DNA of 64,000 bases. Source: Streptomyces sp. MNU76. Lineage in GTDB: Bacteria > Actinomycetota > Actinomycetes > Streptomycetales > Streptomycetaceae. Positions 15,813 through 25,042 of this stretch are shown in pieces. Under the pieces are notes generated by a model. The model was not told the DNA's origin and did no database searches. It was given only the letters and a program-made list of their open reading frames with translations. Location of the stretch: NCBI RefSeq assembly GCF_020982545.1, contig NZ_JAJKLK010000007.1:124001-188000 (forward strand), written 5' to 3'. Every line of letters begins with the position of its first letter. The first letter of the stretch is position 1. The translations under genes and the position numbers were made by a program.

Positions 15813-17375
15813 ATGGCGATTCGTACGCGCGCCAGCGCCAGCCCTCTGTTCACCCCGCGCAAGGTCAGCCGCGCCACCGCCCGTGCCGCGCGGGAGGAGT
15901 TCGCCGCCGCCCGCCACACCGCCCGCTACGCGGCCCGGCCCGAGACCCGCCCCACTGCTCCCGGTGCCGACCCGGACCTGCGGGCCACCTACCCCGTCTC
16001 GGGAAGGCCGGGCGCCGCCTCCGCCCGAGGCGGCCTCCTCAAACTGCCCGCACACCGGATGACGACGGCCACCGCCAGTGGCGCGTACCCCTTCCTCGCC
16101 GAGGGCGGACTCGGCGCCCAGGGCATCTACATCGGCCGCGATGTCCACGCCGAAGCCGCGTTCACCTACGACCCGTTCGCCTTGTACGGGCGGCTGGAGG
16201 GCTTCACCAACCCGAACATCCTGCTGGCCGGAATCATCGGCATGGGCAAGTCCGCCCTCGCCAAGTCCCTCGCAGTACGCGCCGTCGCCTTCGGCTACCG
16301 CATCTACGTCCCCTGCGATCCCAAGGGCGAGTGGACAGCCGTCGCCCAGGCCCTCGGCGGCAGCACCATCGCCCTCGGCCCTGGCCTCCCGGGACGGTTG
16401 AACCCGCTCGACGCCCCTGCGAAGCCGTACGGCATCAGCGAGCAGGACTGGAAGGGCGAGGTCCGCAAGCGACGCTTGCTGCTGCTCGGTTCCCTCGCCC
16501 GTACCGTCCTGCGCCGCGATCTGCACCCGATGGAGCACACCGCGCTCGACGTCGCCCTCGACCAGGTCGTCGCTGCCGCCGAGGCCACCGGCGCCACGCC
16601 ACTGCTCGGCGACGTCGCCCACGTCCTGGGCAAACCGGCACGGCTCGACACGGCCACCGGCGAGCTGTCCGGGCGGCTGGGCCAGGCCGCCGAAGACCTC
16701 GCGCACGCCCTGCGCCGCCTCGTCCACGGTGACTTGGCCGGCATGTTCGACGCCCCCTCCACCGTCACCTTCGACCCGGCCGCACCGATGCTGTCCATCG
16801 ACCTCTCCCGGCTCGGCGGCGCCGGCGACGACACCGCCCTCGTCCTCGCCATGACCTGTGCCTCAGCGTGGATGGAGGCCGCCCTCGCCGACCCCACCGG
16901 CGGCAGGCGCTGGGTGATCTACGACGAAGCCTGGCGCGTCATGCGGCACGTCGCCCTGCTGGAGCGCATGCAGTCGCAGTGGAAGCTCTCCCGAGGACTC
17001 GGCATCGCCAACCTGATGGTGATCCACCGGCTGTCCGACCTGCTGACCGCGGGCGACGCCGGATCGCGGGGCCGAGCACTCGCCGAGGGCCTGCTGACCG
17101 ACTGCTCCACACGGATCATCTACCGCCAGGAAGCAGACCAACTCGCCACCGCCGCCACCCTCCTGGGCCTGACCGGCGTCGAGACCCAAGCCGTCTCCGC
17201 CCTCACCAAGGGACGCGGCCTGTGGAAGGTGGCGGGCCGGTCTTTCATCACCCAGCACCTTCTTCATCCGCGCGAGCGCGAACTCTTCGACACGGACGCC
17301 CGGATGCATGCAGACCCCCCTGGGTTCACTGCAACTGAAGGTTTGTCAGCTATGTCCGCGCCCCGCGCCCGCTGA
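15813..17375 (+). CDS. VirB4-like T4SS ATPase
   Basis: The ATG at 15813 begins a 520-residue protein. Residues 1-80 are basic and disordered. The P-loop is GIIGMGKSA at 140-148 and the Walker B strand is WVIYDEAW at about 366-373; the conserved SRGLGIANLMVIHRLSD segment follows. VirB4 ATPases power assembly and transport at the inner membrane. The N-terminal half of the usual VirB4 is supplied by the SCO6880-like protein upstream. This closes the compact channel operon. Confidence 0.9.
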   Translation: MAIRTRASASPLFTPRKVSRATARAAREEFAAARHTARYAARPETRPTAPGADPDLRATYPVSGRPGAASARGGLLKLPAHRMTTATASGAYPFLAEGGLGAQGIYIGRDVHAEAAFTYDPFALYGRLEGFTNPNILLAGIIGMGKSALAKSLAVRAVAFGYRIYVPCDPKGEWTAVAQALGGSTIALGPGLPGRLNPLDAPAKPYGISEQDWKGEVRKRRLLLLGSLARTVLRRDLHPMEHTALDVALDQVVAAAEATGATPLLGDVAHVLGKPARLDTATGELSGRLGQAAEDLAHALRRLVHGDLAGMFDAPSTVTFDPAAPMLSIDLSRLGGAGDDTALVLAMTCASAWMEAALADPTGGRRWVIYDEAWRVMRHVALLERMQSQWKLSRGLGIANLMVIHRLSDLLTAGDAGSRGRALAEGLLTDCSTRIIYRQEADQLATAATLLGLTGVETQAVSALTKGRGLWKVAGRSFITQHLLHPRERELFDTDARMHADPPGFTATEGLSAMSAPRAR

Positions 17376-17506
17376 GCGGCGCCCCGTCGGCTCCCTACCG
17401 CACATTCCCGGCCTCACCAAACACTTCCAGGCCCGGATCCTCGGCCACACCCCCTCACGCCACGCATCCGCGCCGAACCGCCCGCCACGCCACAGAAGGC
17501 CAACGC

Positions 17507-18223
17507 ATGCCCGAGCCCATCCCCGCCATCCATATCGCCCGCGGTCCCACCAGCGGCGTCACCGCAGAAGGCGGTGACGCATTCGCCGCCACGCTTCTGG
17601 AACGGGCCGGATTCATCCCCCAGTCCTCGATCCGCCAGTCCTGGTACCGGCTCCACTACGACATGGGCGAGGACTACGAGAACGAAAAGGCCACCTTCGC
17701 CTACGAGATGCTCACCGCCGCCCGCTACCCGGTGGTCATCGACCCGGCACTGCGCCTACGCAATGACGGCACCGGCACGCCGCCCCTCGTCGTCACTGAC
17801 GACGCCTACAACCAGACCTTGAGCACGCTGATCGACGAGATCGTCCACACCGACGAAGCCGTCGAGGTCGCCGCCCTCCTCTACGTCCTCACCGACGAAA
17901 AGATCGGCATGCTGCCCGCACTCCGCGAAGTGGTGGAGAAGGCCGGCTTCTGGGTCGACGGCCTCGGCACCCCGCCGCTGGCGGAGCGGCTGCACGAGGC
18001 CAATCGCGCACTGCTCGACGCCACCGTCGGTATCCATCACACCGCCGACGAGCTGCTAGCCCTCCCCGAAGACCGCCAGCACCGTCCTGATCCCCAGTGG
18101 CTCCTGCGCATCCAGGCCGCCCAGGCGCGGACGGCCACGGGCCATGCCCCAGCCAGTCCCGGCTCCGACGAGACCGAGCCGCCGCCTCCGGCCACCCCGC
18201 AGCCACCGCGCCGTACGCGCTGA
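17507..18223 (+). CDS. Two-domain paralogue A of unknown function with basic C-terminal tail
   Basis: The 238-residue protein belongs to a family repeated six times between 17.5 and 23.0 kb. Domain 1 (about 7-88) has a strand IHIARGPTSGVTAEGG, the helix DAFAATLLERAGF and a closing AARYPVVIDPAL. Domain 2 (about 98-190) is helical (STLIDEIVHTDEAVEVAALL). The tail begins near QAAQARTATGHAPASP and ends PPRRTR. There is no membrane segment or recognised catalytic motif. It lies 130 bp after VirB4 on the same strand. Function unknown. Confidence 0.6.
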   Translation: MPEPIPAIHIARGPTSGVTAEGGDAFAATLLERAGFIPQSSIRQSWYRLHYDMGEDYENEKATFAYEMLTAARYPVVIDPALRLRNDGTGTPPLVVTDDAYNQTLSTLIDEIVHTDEAVEVAALLYVLTDEKIGMLPALREVVEKAGFWVDGLGTPPLAERLHEANRALLDATVGIHHTADELLALPEDRQHRPDPQWLLRIQAAQARTATGHAPASPGSDETEPPPPATPQPPRRTR

Positions 18224-18259
18224 ACTCCTGCCCCTCCCTGATCGAACGGAGACCCACCT

Positions 18260-19378
18260 GTGCCGGACTCCGACTCCGCTTTGCACGTCACCATCGCCCG
18301 CGACCGGAAGACCGGGCATGTCACCGCCCGCGGAGGTGACCACTTCGCTTCCGCGCTGTTGCAGCACTCCGCCGGGTTCCTGCCCGTCGGGCAACGACGA
18401 GACTCTTCGCCGTACGCCCCGCTGCCCGCGTACCACCGGCTCCCCGCCGGCCTCACCGACTGGCGCGAACAGCAGCACCAAGCCTCGCTCGCCGCCGCTG
18501 TGCTGGCCCGCATCGCCTACCGGCCCGGCCTCGCCCCGGACCTGGACGCCCCCGTGACCGACGATCCGTTCCGGGAACCGTTGAGCTGGACGTTCTCCGA
18601 TCTCGGTACACGGATCGACCGGTGCGAGCACACCAGCGACGTCGCGCGGCTGCTCCGCGAGTTCACCGAGCCCGCCGACGGCATCCTCCCCCACACGGTG
18701 CAGGTCCTGCACTCAGCCTCGCGCTGGTGGCAGGGCCTCGGCGGCGACGCGGATCACCGGCGCGCTGACCGCCTCGAACGCATCGCGAAGACCCTCGCCT
18801 CTCACACGCGCACGGCCCACGACCTGGCCAATCGGCTCGAAGCACGCAACGCCCACCATCCCTACCGCAGCCCCGTACCCGGCCCGCACTCCTCACTCCC
18901 GGAGCTGCGCACCACCAGCGTCCCGCCCACGCTGCGCACGCCAGTGGTCTCGGCCCTGGCTGATGTCAACAACCAGATCGAGCAGGCCCCGCACACCCGC
19001 GATGTCGCCTGGCTGCTGGCGGACATCACTGTGCCCCAGCTCGGCGTGCTGGACTCCGCCGTCGCCAACCTTCAGACCGCAGCGAGCTGGTGGCAAGGAC
19101 TCGGGACACTGCCCGACCACGGGTACAGCGACCAGCTGGGTGATCTCGCCACCGACCTGGGTGCCTACGCCCGGGAGCTGAACAAGCTGCGCGGCCACCT
19201 GGCCGACCGGCACCTCGCCCACCCGCACCGTGGCGCCCGCGCCACCACCGGATCCGAGAGGGCTCGTGCCGCCAGCGCGCCGTCACCTGGACGGCAACGC
19301 GTGGCCGAGCCATCCGCCAACGTCCTGGCGGTCTCCGCCCCGCCGACCTCCGCACCGACCCAGCCGCGCGGCCGCTGA
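18260..19378 (+). CDS. Two-domain paralogue B with duplicated helical domain and tail
   Basis: The 372-residue protein starts at GTG 18260. Domain 1 (about 8-90) matches its neighbours (HVTIARDRKTGHVTARGGDH, then AGFLPVG). The helical domain is present twice: DVARLLREFTEPADG with ASRWWQGLGG (about 118-180), and DVAWLLADITVPQLG with AASWWQGLG (about 245-300). The tail contains SERARAASAPSPG and ends QPRGR. The internal duplication shows that the helical unit is a module of its own. Function unknown. Confidence 0.6.
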   Translation: MPDSDSALHVTIARDRKTGHVTARGGDHFASALLQHSAGFLPVGQRRDSSPYAPLPAYHRLPAGLTDWREQQHQASLAAAVLARIAYRPGLAPDLDAPVTDDPFREPLSWTFSDLGTRIDRCEHTSDVARLLREFTEPADGILPHTVQVLHSASRWWQGLGGDADHRRADRLERIAKTLASHTRTAHDLANRLEARNAHHPYRSPVPGPHSSLPELRTTSVPPTLRTPVVSALADVNNQIEQAPHTRDVAWLLADITVPQLGVLDSAVANLQTAASWWQGLGTLPDHGYSDQLGDLATDLGAYARELNKLRGHLADRHLAHPHRGARATTGSERARAASAPSPGRQRVAEPSANVLAVSAPPTSAPTQPRGR

Positions 19379-19406
19379 CCTTCCCGACGCCAGAAGAGAC
19401 ACCCTC

Positions 19407-20105
19407 ATGGACGACCCGCACATAGTCATCGGCCACCACCCGGACCTGGGGATTGTGGCCGCCAACCGGCACAACACCCCTGTCATCGACCACGTTCTGC
19501 GGCGCGTGGGCTTTGAGCCCGTTCCCGGCCGCCGCCAGTTGTACGCGCTGGCCGAGCCCGAACGGGACGGGATCCGCCGCACCCGCCAGGCCGTGCAGAG
19601 CCTGCGCATCGTGCGCTACCAAGTCGCTGTCGACGCTGATCTCGAGCCCGACCCGCTGCCACCCCGGCCCTCCCAGAACCGCCACCGCGATCCCGCCGAG
19701 GCTCTGTCTGAGCCGTACGCACACGCTCGCGCCCTCGCCTCCGACATCACCTCCGGCCGCCTGGTCGTCCTCGACCAACTGCGGGATGCAGAAGGCACCT
19801 TGCGCTGCGTCGGTACCTACCCCGCGACGGGCGAAGGCGTCCTGCTCTACGGCGAGGGCGACCTGCGGTACGTCGAGACCCGGCTCGCGGATACCGACCG
19901 TGCACTCGCGGCCTTCGCCTACGTCCGCGGCAACGGCCGCCCCGTGCCGCCACCGGAGCCGCGAGCACGGGCAGCCACCGCGGTCTCTCCCGCCCGCTCG
20001 ACCCTGCGCCACCGGGTCCGTGCGGCCACCGACACCCCGGCCAGCCGCCCCTTGGCCGCACCACCGGCTACCGGACTGCGGGCGCCAGGGCACCGCTCCC
20101 GCTGA
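19407..20105 (+). CDS. Two-domain paralogue C with tail
   Basis: The 232-residue protein starts at ATG 19407. Domain 1 begins IVIGHHPDLGIVAANRH and ends with YQVAVDADLEPDPLPP; the G-x-x-P-x-x-G-x-V pattern is shared with D and E. The second region (about 90-170) is more diverged, with HARALASDITSGRLVVLDQL and a LYGEGDLRYVETRLADTD helix. The tail core is RARAATAVSPARS and the end is PGHRSR. The tail DNA closely resembles that of the gene at 25.0 kb. Function unknown. Confidence 0.6.
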   Translation: MDDPHIVIGHHPDLGIVAANRHNTPVIDHVLRRVGFEPVPGRRQLYALAEPERDGIRRTRQAVQSLRIVRYQVAVDADLEPDPLPPRPSQNRHRDPAEALSEPYAHARALASDITSGRLVVLDQLRDAEGTLRCVGTYPATGEGVLLYGEGDLRYVETRLADTDRALAAFAYVRGNGRPVPPPEPRARAATAVSPARSTLRHRVRAATDTPASRPLAAPPATGLRAPGHRSR

Positions 20106-20144
20106 TCAGCACCCCCGTTCCCCGAACCCCAGGAGCACACTGCG

Positions 20145-20834
20145 ATGGCAAACGAACCCGACATCGCCTTCGGTCTTCACCCCCAACTCGGAACCGTGGC
20201 AGCCGTCTCCGACGGACTGCCGCAAGCCGAAGCCGCACTGCACGCCGCAGGGTTCGACCACCACAAGGAGCTGGACATCTTCGTCCTCGCCGACGGTGCC
20301 GATCGCCGCGCGATGGTTCAGCTCATCCGTGACCTGCAAGCCATCGGGTACACCGTCGCCGCCGACCCCCATCTGCAGGAGCCGCCGCAGGTTTACAGCA
20401 TCCGCGCGCTGACATCCCGGATCATTCAGGCGCAGCGTCCGACCGATGTCGCCGACGTCTTCGACGACCTCCTGGACGATCGGGGCGGCGCCATCCCGGA
20501 GTTGCACCAGCTGCTGGAGACCACCGCCGAGTGGTGCGAGCGGCGCCTCGGCGATGAGGGCACCGACCTCGCCCGTATCTGCCGGCGCCTTGGCCACAAA
20601 ATCGCCGAGCTGAGCGTAGACCTCGGTTTCACCGGCGCCGACTTCCTCGACCTCGACAGCCCGCTGCCACCGCGGCCGACGACCACGGCGCCTTCCCAGC
20701 AGAACAGCCGGGCTCGCGCCGCCGCCACCGCCTCTCCCGCGCACTCCGCCACTTCCCGGCCTGCGACAGCCAACAGTCCCGCGCCGTACCACTCGCCCCA
20801 GGCTCCCTCTGCCTCGCCCACCCCCAGCCGATAA
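20145..20834 (+). CDS. Two-domain paralogue D with tail
   Basis: The 229-residue protein has domain 1 (IAFGLHPQLGTVAAVSDG, HAAGFD, GYTVAADPHLQEPP, about 6-82) and a helical domain 2 (LTSRIIQAQRPTDVADVFDDLLDD, ETTAEWCERRLG, about 88-165). The tail core is SRARAAATASPAHSA and the end is ASPTPSR. It is the closest sister of the next gene. Function unknown; no catalytic motif is visible. Confidence 0.6.
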   Translation: MANEPDIAFGLHPQLGTVAAVSDGLPQAEAALHAAGFDHHKELDIFVLADGADRRAMVQLIRDLQAIGYTVAADPHLQEPPQVYSIRALTSRIIQAQRPTDVADVFDDLLDDRGGAIPELHQLLETTAEWCERRLGDEGTDLARICRRLGHKIAELSVDLGFTGADFLDLDSPLPPRPTTTAPSQQNSRARAAATASPAHSATSRPATANSPAPYHSPQAPSASPTPSR

Positions 20835-20861
20835 CAGCCCCCTATATAAGGAGCGCGTTCC

Positions 20862-21623
20862 GTGCGCCTCGAACCCCACATTTCCATCGGCCCTCATCCC
20901 GACCTCGGTGTCGTCGCCGAAGTCGCCGCCGGCAACCCCCATACCGAGCAGGTCCTGCGCAAGCACCACTTCCGCCAACACCCGGAATCGGGGCTGTACT
21001 TCCTGCCGAGCGACGCCCCGTACAACCGGGTCCTGCGTGCGGTGACCGGTGCCGCTCGCGTTCTGCAAGACGCGGGTCTGTCGGTGGCAACCGACCCGCG
21101 CCTCATGGTGCCCCCGCCCGTCCCGCGGTCTTCCGGCGCGCCCGCGCGGAAGGCCGTCCCGGCGCAGTCGCTGACCGCGCTGACCGCCGAGCTGCACACG
21201 GTCGACCGTGCGATGGATGCCGCCGAGATCCTGCAGGAGCTGCTGGACGAAGACTTCGGCGCCATGAGCGAACTGGAACAGCTCATCAGCACCACGGCCA
21301 CGTGGTGCGAGCGCCTGGACACCGACGCCGGGCACGAGCTCGGCTCCCGGCTGCGCACCATCGCCAACCATGTGGCCTTCCTCGGCGACCGGATCGCCGA
21401 CGTCGAAGGCGACCTGGCGGTCATGCCGGAGGTGATCCCCGCCAGCGCCCCACCGCTGGCTGCCACTCCCGCCCGCCCACACGAAGACCTCCTGCCCAGG
21501 TACGGGGCTCGCGCCCAGGCGGCCGTGGCCGCCTCCCCGCACCGACCGGGCCACTCACCTACCGCTGCCACTCCGTCCTCGGCAGCCGCCCCTCCGCCGT
21601 CCGGTCCCGCTCGTACGCGCTGA
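20862..21623 (+). CDS. Two-domain paralogue E with tail
   Basis: The 253-residue protein starts at GTG 20862 with AAGGAG upstream. Domain 1 is ISIGPHPDLGVVAEVAAGN through GLSVATDPRLMVPP (about 6-83) and domain 2 is helical (LTAELHTVDRAMDAAEILQELLDED, STTATWCERLDTDAG, about 104-185). The tail core is GARAQAAVAASPHRPG and the end is SGPARTR. It shares the WCER motif with paralogue D. Function unknown. Confidence 0.6.
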   Translation: MRLEPHISIGPHPDLGVVAEVAAGNPHTEQVLRKHHFRQHPESGLYFLPSDAPYNRVLRAVTGAARVLQDAGLSVATDPRLMVPPPVPRSSGAPARKAVPAQSLTALTAELHTVDRAMDAAEILQELLDEDFGAMSELEQLISTTATWCERLDTDAGHELGSRLRTIANHVAFLGDRIADVEGDLAVMPEVIPASAPPLAATPARPHEDLLPRYGARAQAAVAASPHRPGHSPTAATPSSAAAPPPSGPARTR

Positions 21624-21666
21624 CCGACCCCTGCCCGTTTACCACCTCGCGAAGGAGTACACCCCC

Positions 21667-22164
21667 ATGGCCGTCAAGACGAAGTGGACCCTCGAACACG
21701 CGTGCGGTCACACCAAGATCGTCGATCTGTCTGACCGTCCAGCCGACCGCCGCGCCGGCTACGCCCGTTGGCTGGCCGGACGCGCGTGCTCTGACTGCTG
21801 GATGGCCAGTCGCGACAACGACGCCGAGGAGAAGGCGACGTGGCTGAAGAACAAGCGTGCCGAGGAGCAGGCCGAGGCCGACGCCTGGGCCGAGCAGTAC
21901 CGGATGCTGGCGCTCGACGGGACCGACCGAGCGGTGGCCTGGGGCAGCCGATGCCGTCACCAGTTGATGTCCGCTGCCTACAGCGCCCTCGTGCTGGAAG
22001 GCGACACCACGGAGTCCGAGTGGGAGGCAGTCGAAGACGCTGCCCGCACTGTGACACGGGCCGGGTGGTGGCTCGATCAGAGGGAGGCCGAGCCCGCTGA
22101 CCTGCCCGAGCTTCTTCAGGCCGCCGCCAACGACGACCGGTCCACCGAGAACCCGTACGCGTAG
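21667..22164 (+). CDS. Hypothetical protein with CGH and CxxC zinc-ligand pattern
   Basis: The 165-residue protein interrupts the paralogue series and lacks the tail. It begins KWTLEHACGHTKIVDLSDRP and has a CSDCW pair at about 41-44, so a C-x-H...C-x-x-C zinc site is plausible. A charged helical segment (about 50-75, EEKATWLKNKRAEEQAEADAW) follows. Similar CGH/CxxC proteins are scattered in actinobacterial mobile elements with no known function. Confidence 0.5.
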   Translation: MAVKTKWTLEHACGHTKIVDLSDRPADRRAGYARWLAGRACSDCWMASRDNDAEEKATWLKNKRAEEQAEADAWAEQYRMLALDGTDRAVAWGSRCRHQLMSAAYSALVLEGDTTESEWEAVEDAARTVTRAGWWLDQREAEPADLPELLQAAANDDRSTENPYA

Positions 22165-22273
22165 CGCTCGGCGCCGGATCTCCTATCACGCCAGTCCGGC
22201 CGGGCCAAGCGCCCCATTCCCCGGATCCTGCGTTTCCCACCCACGTGCATGTCCTTCGACCGAAAGAACCGCT

Positions 22274-23038
22274 GTGCCTGAACCTCTGATCACTATCGCC
22301 ATCAAGCCCAGCGGCCGGGTCAGCGCCCGCGGCGCCGACGCCCTGGCCGCCACCCTGCTGCGGCGGGCCGGATTCACCGAGATCAACGACTGGCACGGTC
22401 TGCGCCACCGGATGCCGTTGGCCAGCTCGAGCGACGAGCGCGCGGCCGTCGCCGGGTACGCGGCGCAGATGCTTCGGGCAGCCCGCTACCGGGTCGACAT
22501 AGACCCACAGCTGGACCCCGATCCGCCCCAGGCACCCACTCCCACCGATCCCCTCGGGCGCTACGCCGTCGGCCGTGCGGTGCTCGACCTGACCGACCAG
22601 CTCAACGCCGCCGCCACCGCCGGACAGGCGGCCGACGCTCTGGACCAGATCCTCGATCCTGCCGACGGCGTCCTGATCCGCCTTCAGGAAACTCTGGAAG
22701 CTGCGGCCGAGAAGTGCAACGACGTCGACGAAGACGGCAACAGCTTCGAATTGAGCGACCGTTTCACCGCCGCATCCGAGCAGCTGACTCAAATCGGCCA
22801 CGATCTCGACAGCGCCGCCTTCAACTTCCGCGCCTTGGAACCGGCCGCACCGACCCAGCAATCTGAGGAGCGGAGTCGGCAGGCCCAGGTCGCCACCTAC
22901 GGCGGGACGGCCGTCACCACCGCTGCCCGCGCCACGTCACCGGCCACCCGCGACGCCCCCGCCAGCGGTAGGCAAGGAGCCGCCCCAAGCAGCACCGTTG
23001 CGCAGCCGGGTCCTGAGCCCACCCGTCGCGCCCGCTGA
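22274..23038 (+). CDS. Two-domain paralogue F with tail
   Basis: The 254-residue protein starts at GTG 22274. Domain 1 (LITIAIKPSGRVSARGADALAA.., RRAGF, ARYRVDIDPQLDPDPP) resembles paralogues A and B most. Domain 2 (DLTDQLNAAATAGQAADALDQIL, about 98-175) is helical with EAAAEKCND in place of the WWQGLG/WCER motif. The tail core is AVTTAARATSPATRDAPAS and the end is PTRRAR. It is followed by an orphan copy of a tail. Function unknown. Confidence 0.6.
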   Translation: MPEPLITIAIKPSGRVSARGADALAATLLRRAGFTEINDWHGLRHRMPLASSSDERAAVAGYAAQMLRAARYRVDIDPQLDPDPPQAPTPTDPLGRYAVGRAVLDLTDQLNAAATAGQAADALDQILDPADGVLIRLQETLEAAAEKCNDVDEDGNSFELSDRFTAASEQLTQIGHDLDSAAFNFRALEPAAPTQQSEERSRQAQVATYGGTAVTTAARATSPATRDAPASGRQGAAPSSTVAQPGPEPTRRAR

Positions 23039-23055
23039 CCTCCCCGGCCCCTTTC

Positions 23056-23181
23056 GTGAACGGCCCCGCTGCTGCCCCGGTCTCATCCCGAGCCGCTGCC
23101 GCCCGCGCCCTCTCCACGACAGCCGCAATCACACCGCACGCCGCTTCCACTCCAGCCGCCGCCCCCGCCCCGATCCGCTGA
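23056..23181 (+). other. Orphan tail module without a gene body
   Basis: A 41-codon frame from GTG 23056 to TGA 23179-23181 encodes only a tail: SSRAAAARALSTTAAITPHA, then Pro/Ala-rich residues ending APIR. It has the same core and composition as the tails of the surrounding proteins, but no folded domain precedes it. It begins 18 bp after the end of paralogue F, which already has its own tail. It could be a leftover from deletion of a gene body, or a duplicated 3' cassette. Confidence 0.55.
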
Positions 23182-23191
23182 GGAGCCCTCG

Positions 23192-25042
23192 ATGAACGCC
23201 AGAAGAACCCCCGCCTGCAGCCCTCCTCCCTCGTTGTCACCGTTCCCGGAGTCCCTTGTGCCATCCGCGCGTTCACGCACGCCCTCGACCACCACCGGAA
23301 CCGACGCCCTCCTCTATCTCCTGCTCGCCCTCGCCGGACTCGGCTTCGTCGGCGGTTCGCTGGCCTGGCTGTGCGGCAATCTCGCCGTCGTCGTTACGAG
23401 TTCGGGCCGATGGTCCGTCTACGAGCCCGCGACTGCGCTGTTCCATCCCGAGCAGCTCTGGCCTCACCTTCCCCGCCTGACGGTCGTCACCGCTTGCTAC
23501 GTGCTGCCCGGCCTGGTGCTCCTGCTCACCGCCGCCGTCGGCGCGAAACTCTGGCTGCGGCTGCGCGGCAACCCCCAGGGCCTGGCGGACCAGCGTGATC
23601 TCTCCGGGCTGCTGCCCAAGGAGATCAGCGCGAAAGCCAGGGATCTCCGGCCCAGTCTGAAAGGCACGAACGTCAAGCAGATCGCGCCCGACGACCGGGG
23701 CGTCCTGCTCGGCACCCTGAATCCCGGCAACAAGGAGATACGTTCCTCCTGGGAGGATGTCCTCCTGGCGATCATGGCTCCGCGATCGGGCAAAACGTCC
23801 GGACTCGCCATCCCGGTCATCCTCCGCGCCCCCGGCCCGGTACTGCTGACCTCGAACAAGGCTGCCCGCGACGCCTACACCGCCACTCTCGACGCCCGCG
23901 CCGAAGTCGGCACCGTGTGGACGCTGGACCCGCAGCAGATCGCGCACGCCCCGCGGGAAGTGTGGTGGGACATCCTCGCCGACGCCCATGACCTCGCCGG
24001 CGCCCGGCGTCTGGCCGGACACTTCGTCACCGCGAGCGTGGACGAGTCCTCCCAGGGCGACTTCTGGTCGACGGCCGCCGCCAACACCCTCACAGCGCTG
24101 TTCCTGGCCGCGGCCCGCGACCGGCGGCCCATCACCGACGTACTCGCCTGGCTCGCCTCACCGGCCGACCGCACGCCCGTCGATGTCCTGGTCGACGCAG
24201 GTCTCGACGCGGTCGCCGCCCAGCTGCAGGGCACCGTCGCCGGCGCCGTCGAGACCCGCGACGGCATCTTCGAAACGGCCCGCCAGTACGCCGCCTGCCT
24301 CCTCGACCCCGGCATCGCCGCCTGGGTCACCCCCGCCCCGGACCTGCCCGAATTCAGGCCGGAGGCGTTCGCCACCAGCCGCGACACGCTGTTCCTGCTC
24401 TCCAAGGACGGCGGAGGATCAGCCTCGGCGATCATCGCCGCAGCCGCCGACGCCGTGATGCGCGCGGCTGTCATCCAGGCCGAACGTGATGGCGGACGTC
24501 TCGACCCGCCGCTTCTCGCGATCCTCGATGAGGCCGCCAACGTCTGCAAGATCCAGGACCTGCCCGACCTGTACTCCCACCTCGGCTCCCGGGGCGTCAT
24601 CCCCATCACCATTCTGCAGTCCTACCGCCAAGGCGTACGCGTATGGGGCGAGGCCGGGATGGATGCCCTGTGGTCGGCGGCCACCGTCAAGTTGATCGGC
24701 TCCGGCATCGACGACGCCGACTTCGCGGACAAGCTCTCGCGCCTGGTGGGCGACCACGACGTGCAGACCGTCTCCGTCTCCCACAGCGAGTCGGGCAAGT
24801 CCAGGTCGGTGTCGATGCGGCAGGAGCGGATCCTTCCGGCCGACGCGATCCGGGCCCTGCCCAAGGGCACCGCACTGCTGCTGGCCACCGGCATCCGCCC
24901 GGCGCTGCTGAACCTCAAGCCCTGGTACAAGGAGCCGAACGCCGGTCCCCTCGGCGCCGCGTCCTCCCGTGCGACCAAGGCGATCACCAAGCGCGCCCTC
25001 GCGAAGTCCTTGGGCCGTGACGACCTCGGGACTGCGGCATGA
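23192..25042 (+). CDS. VirD4/TraG-type coupling ATPase
   Basis: The 616-residue protein has two or more transmembrane helices in its N-terminal 125 residues (LLYLLLALAGLGFVGGSLAWL; VVTACYVLPGLVLLLTAAVG), a P-loop APRSGKTS at about 196-203, and a Walker B LLAILDEAANV at about 440-450, followed by LGSRGVIPITILQSY. This is the build of a type IV coupling protein, which delivers the relaxase-DNA complex and protein substrates to the channel. It overlaps the next gene by ATGA. It has no tail of the kind seen in its neighbours. Confidence 0.9.
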   Translation: MNARRTPACSPPPSLSPFPESLVPSARSRTPSTTTGTDALLYLLLALAGLGFVGGSLAWLCGNLAVVVTSSGRWSVYEPATALFHPEQLWPHLPRLTVVTACYVLPGLVLLLTAAVGAKLWLRLRGNPQGLADQRDLSGLLPKEISAKARDLRPSLKGTNVKQIAPDDRGVLLGTLNPGNKEIRSSWEDVLLAIMAPRSGKTSGLAIPVILRAPGPVLLTSNKAARDAYTATLDARAEVGTVWTLDPQQIAHAPREVWWDILADAHDLAGARRLAGHFVTASVDESSQGDFWSTAAANTLTALFLAAARDRRPITDVLAWLASPADRTPVDVLVDAGLDAVAAQLQGTVAGAVETRDGIFETARQYAACLLDPGIAAWVTPAPDLPEFRPEAFATSRDTLFLLSKDGGGSASAIIAAAADAVMRAAVIQAERDGGRLDPPLLAILDEAANVCKIQDLPDLYSHLGSRGVIPITILQSYRQGVRVWGEAGMDALWSAATVKLIGSGIDDADFADKLSRLVGDHDVQTVSVSHSESGKSRSVSMRQERILPADAIRALPKGTALLLATGIRPALLNLKPWYKEPNAGPLGAASSRATKAITKRALAKSLGRDDLGTAA

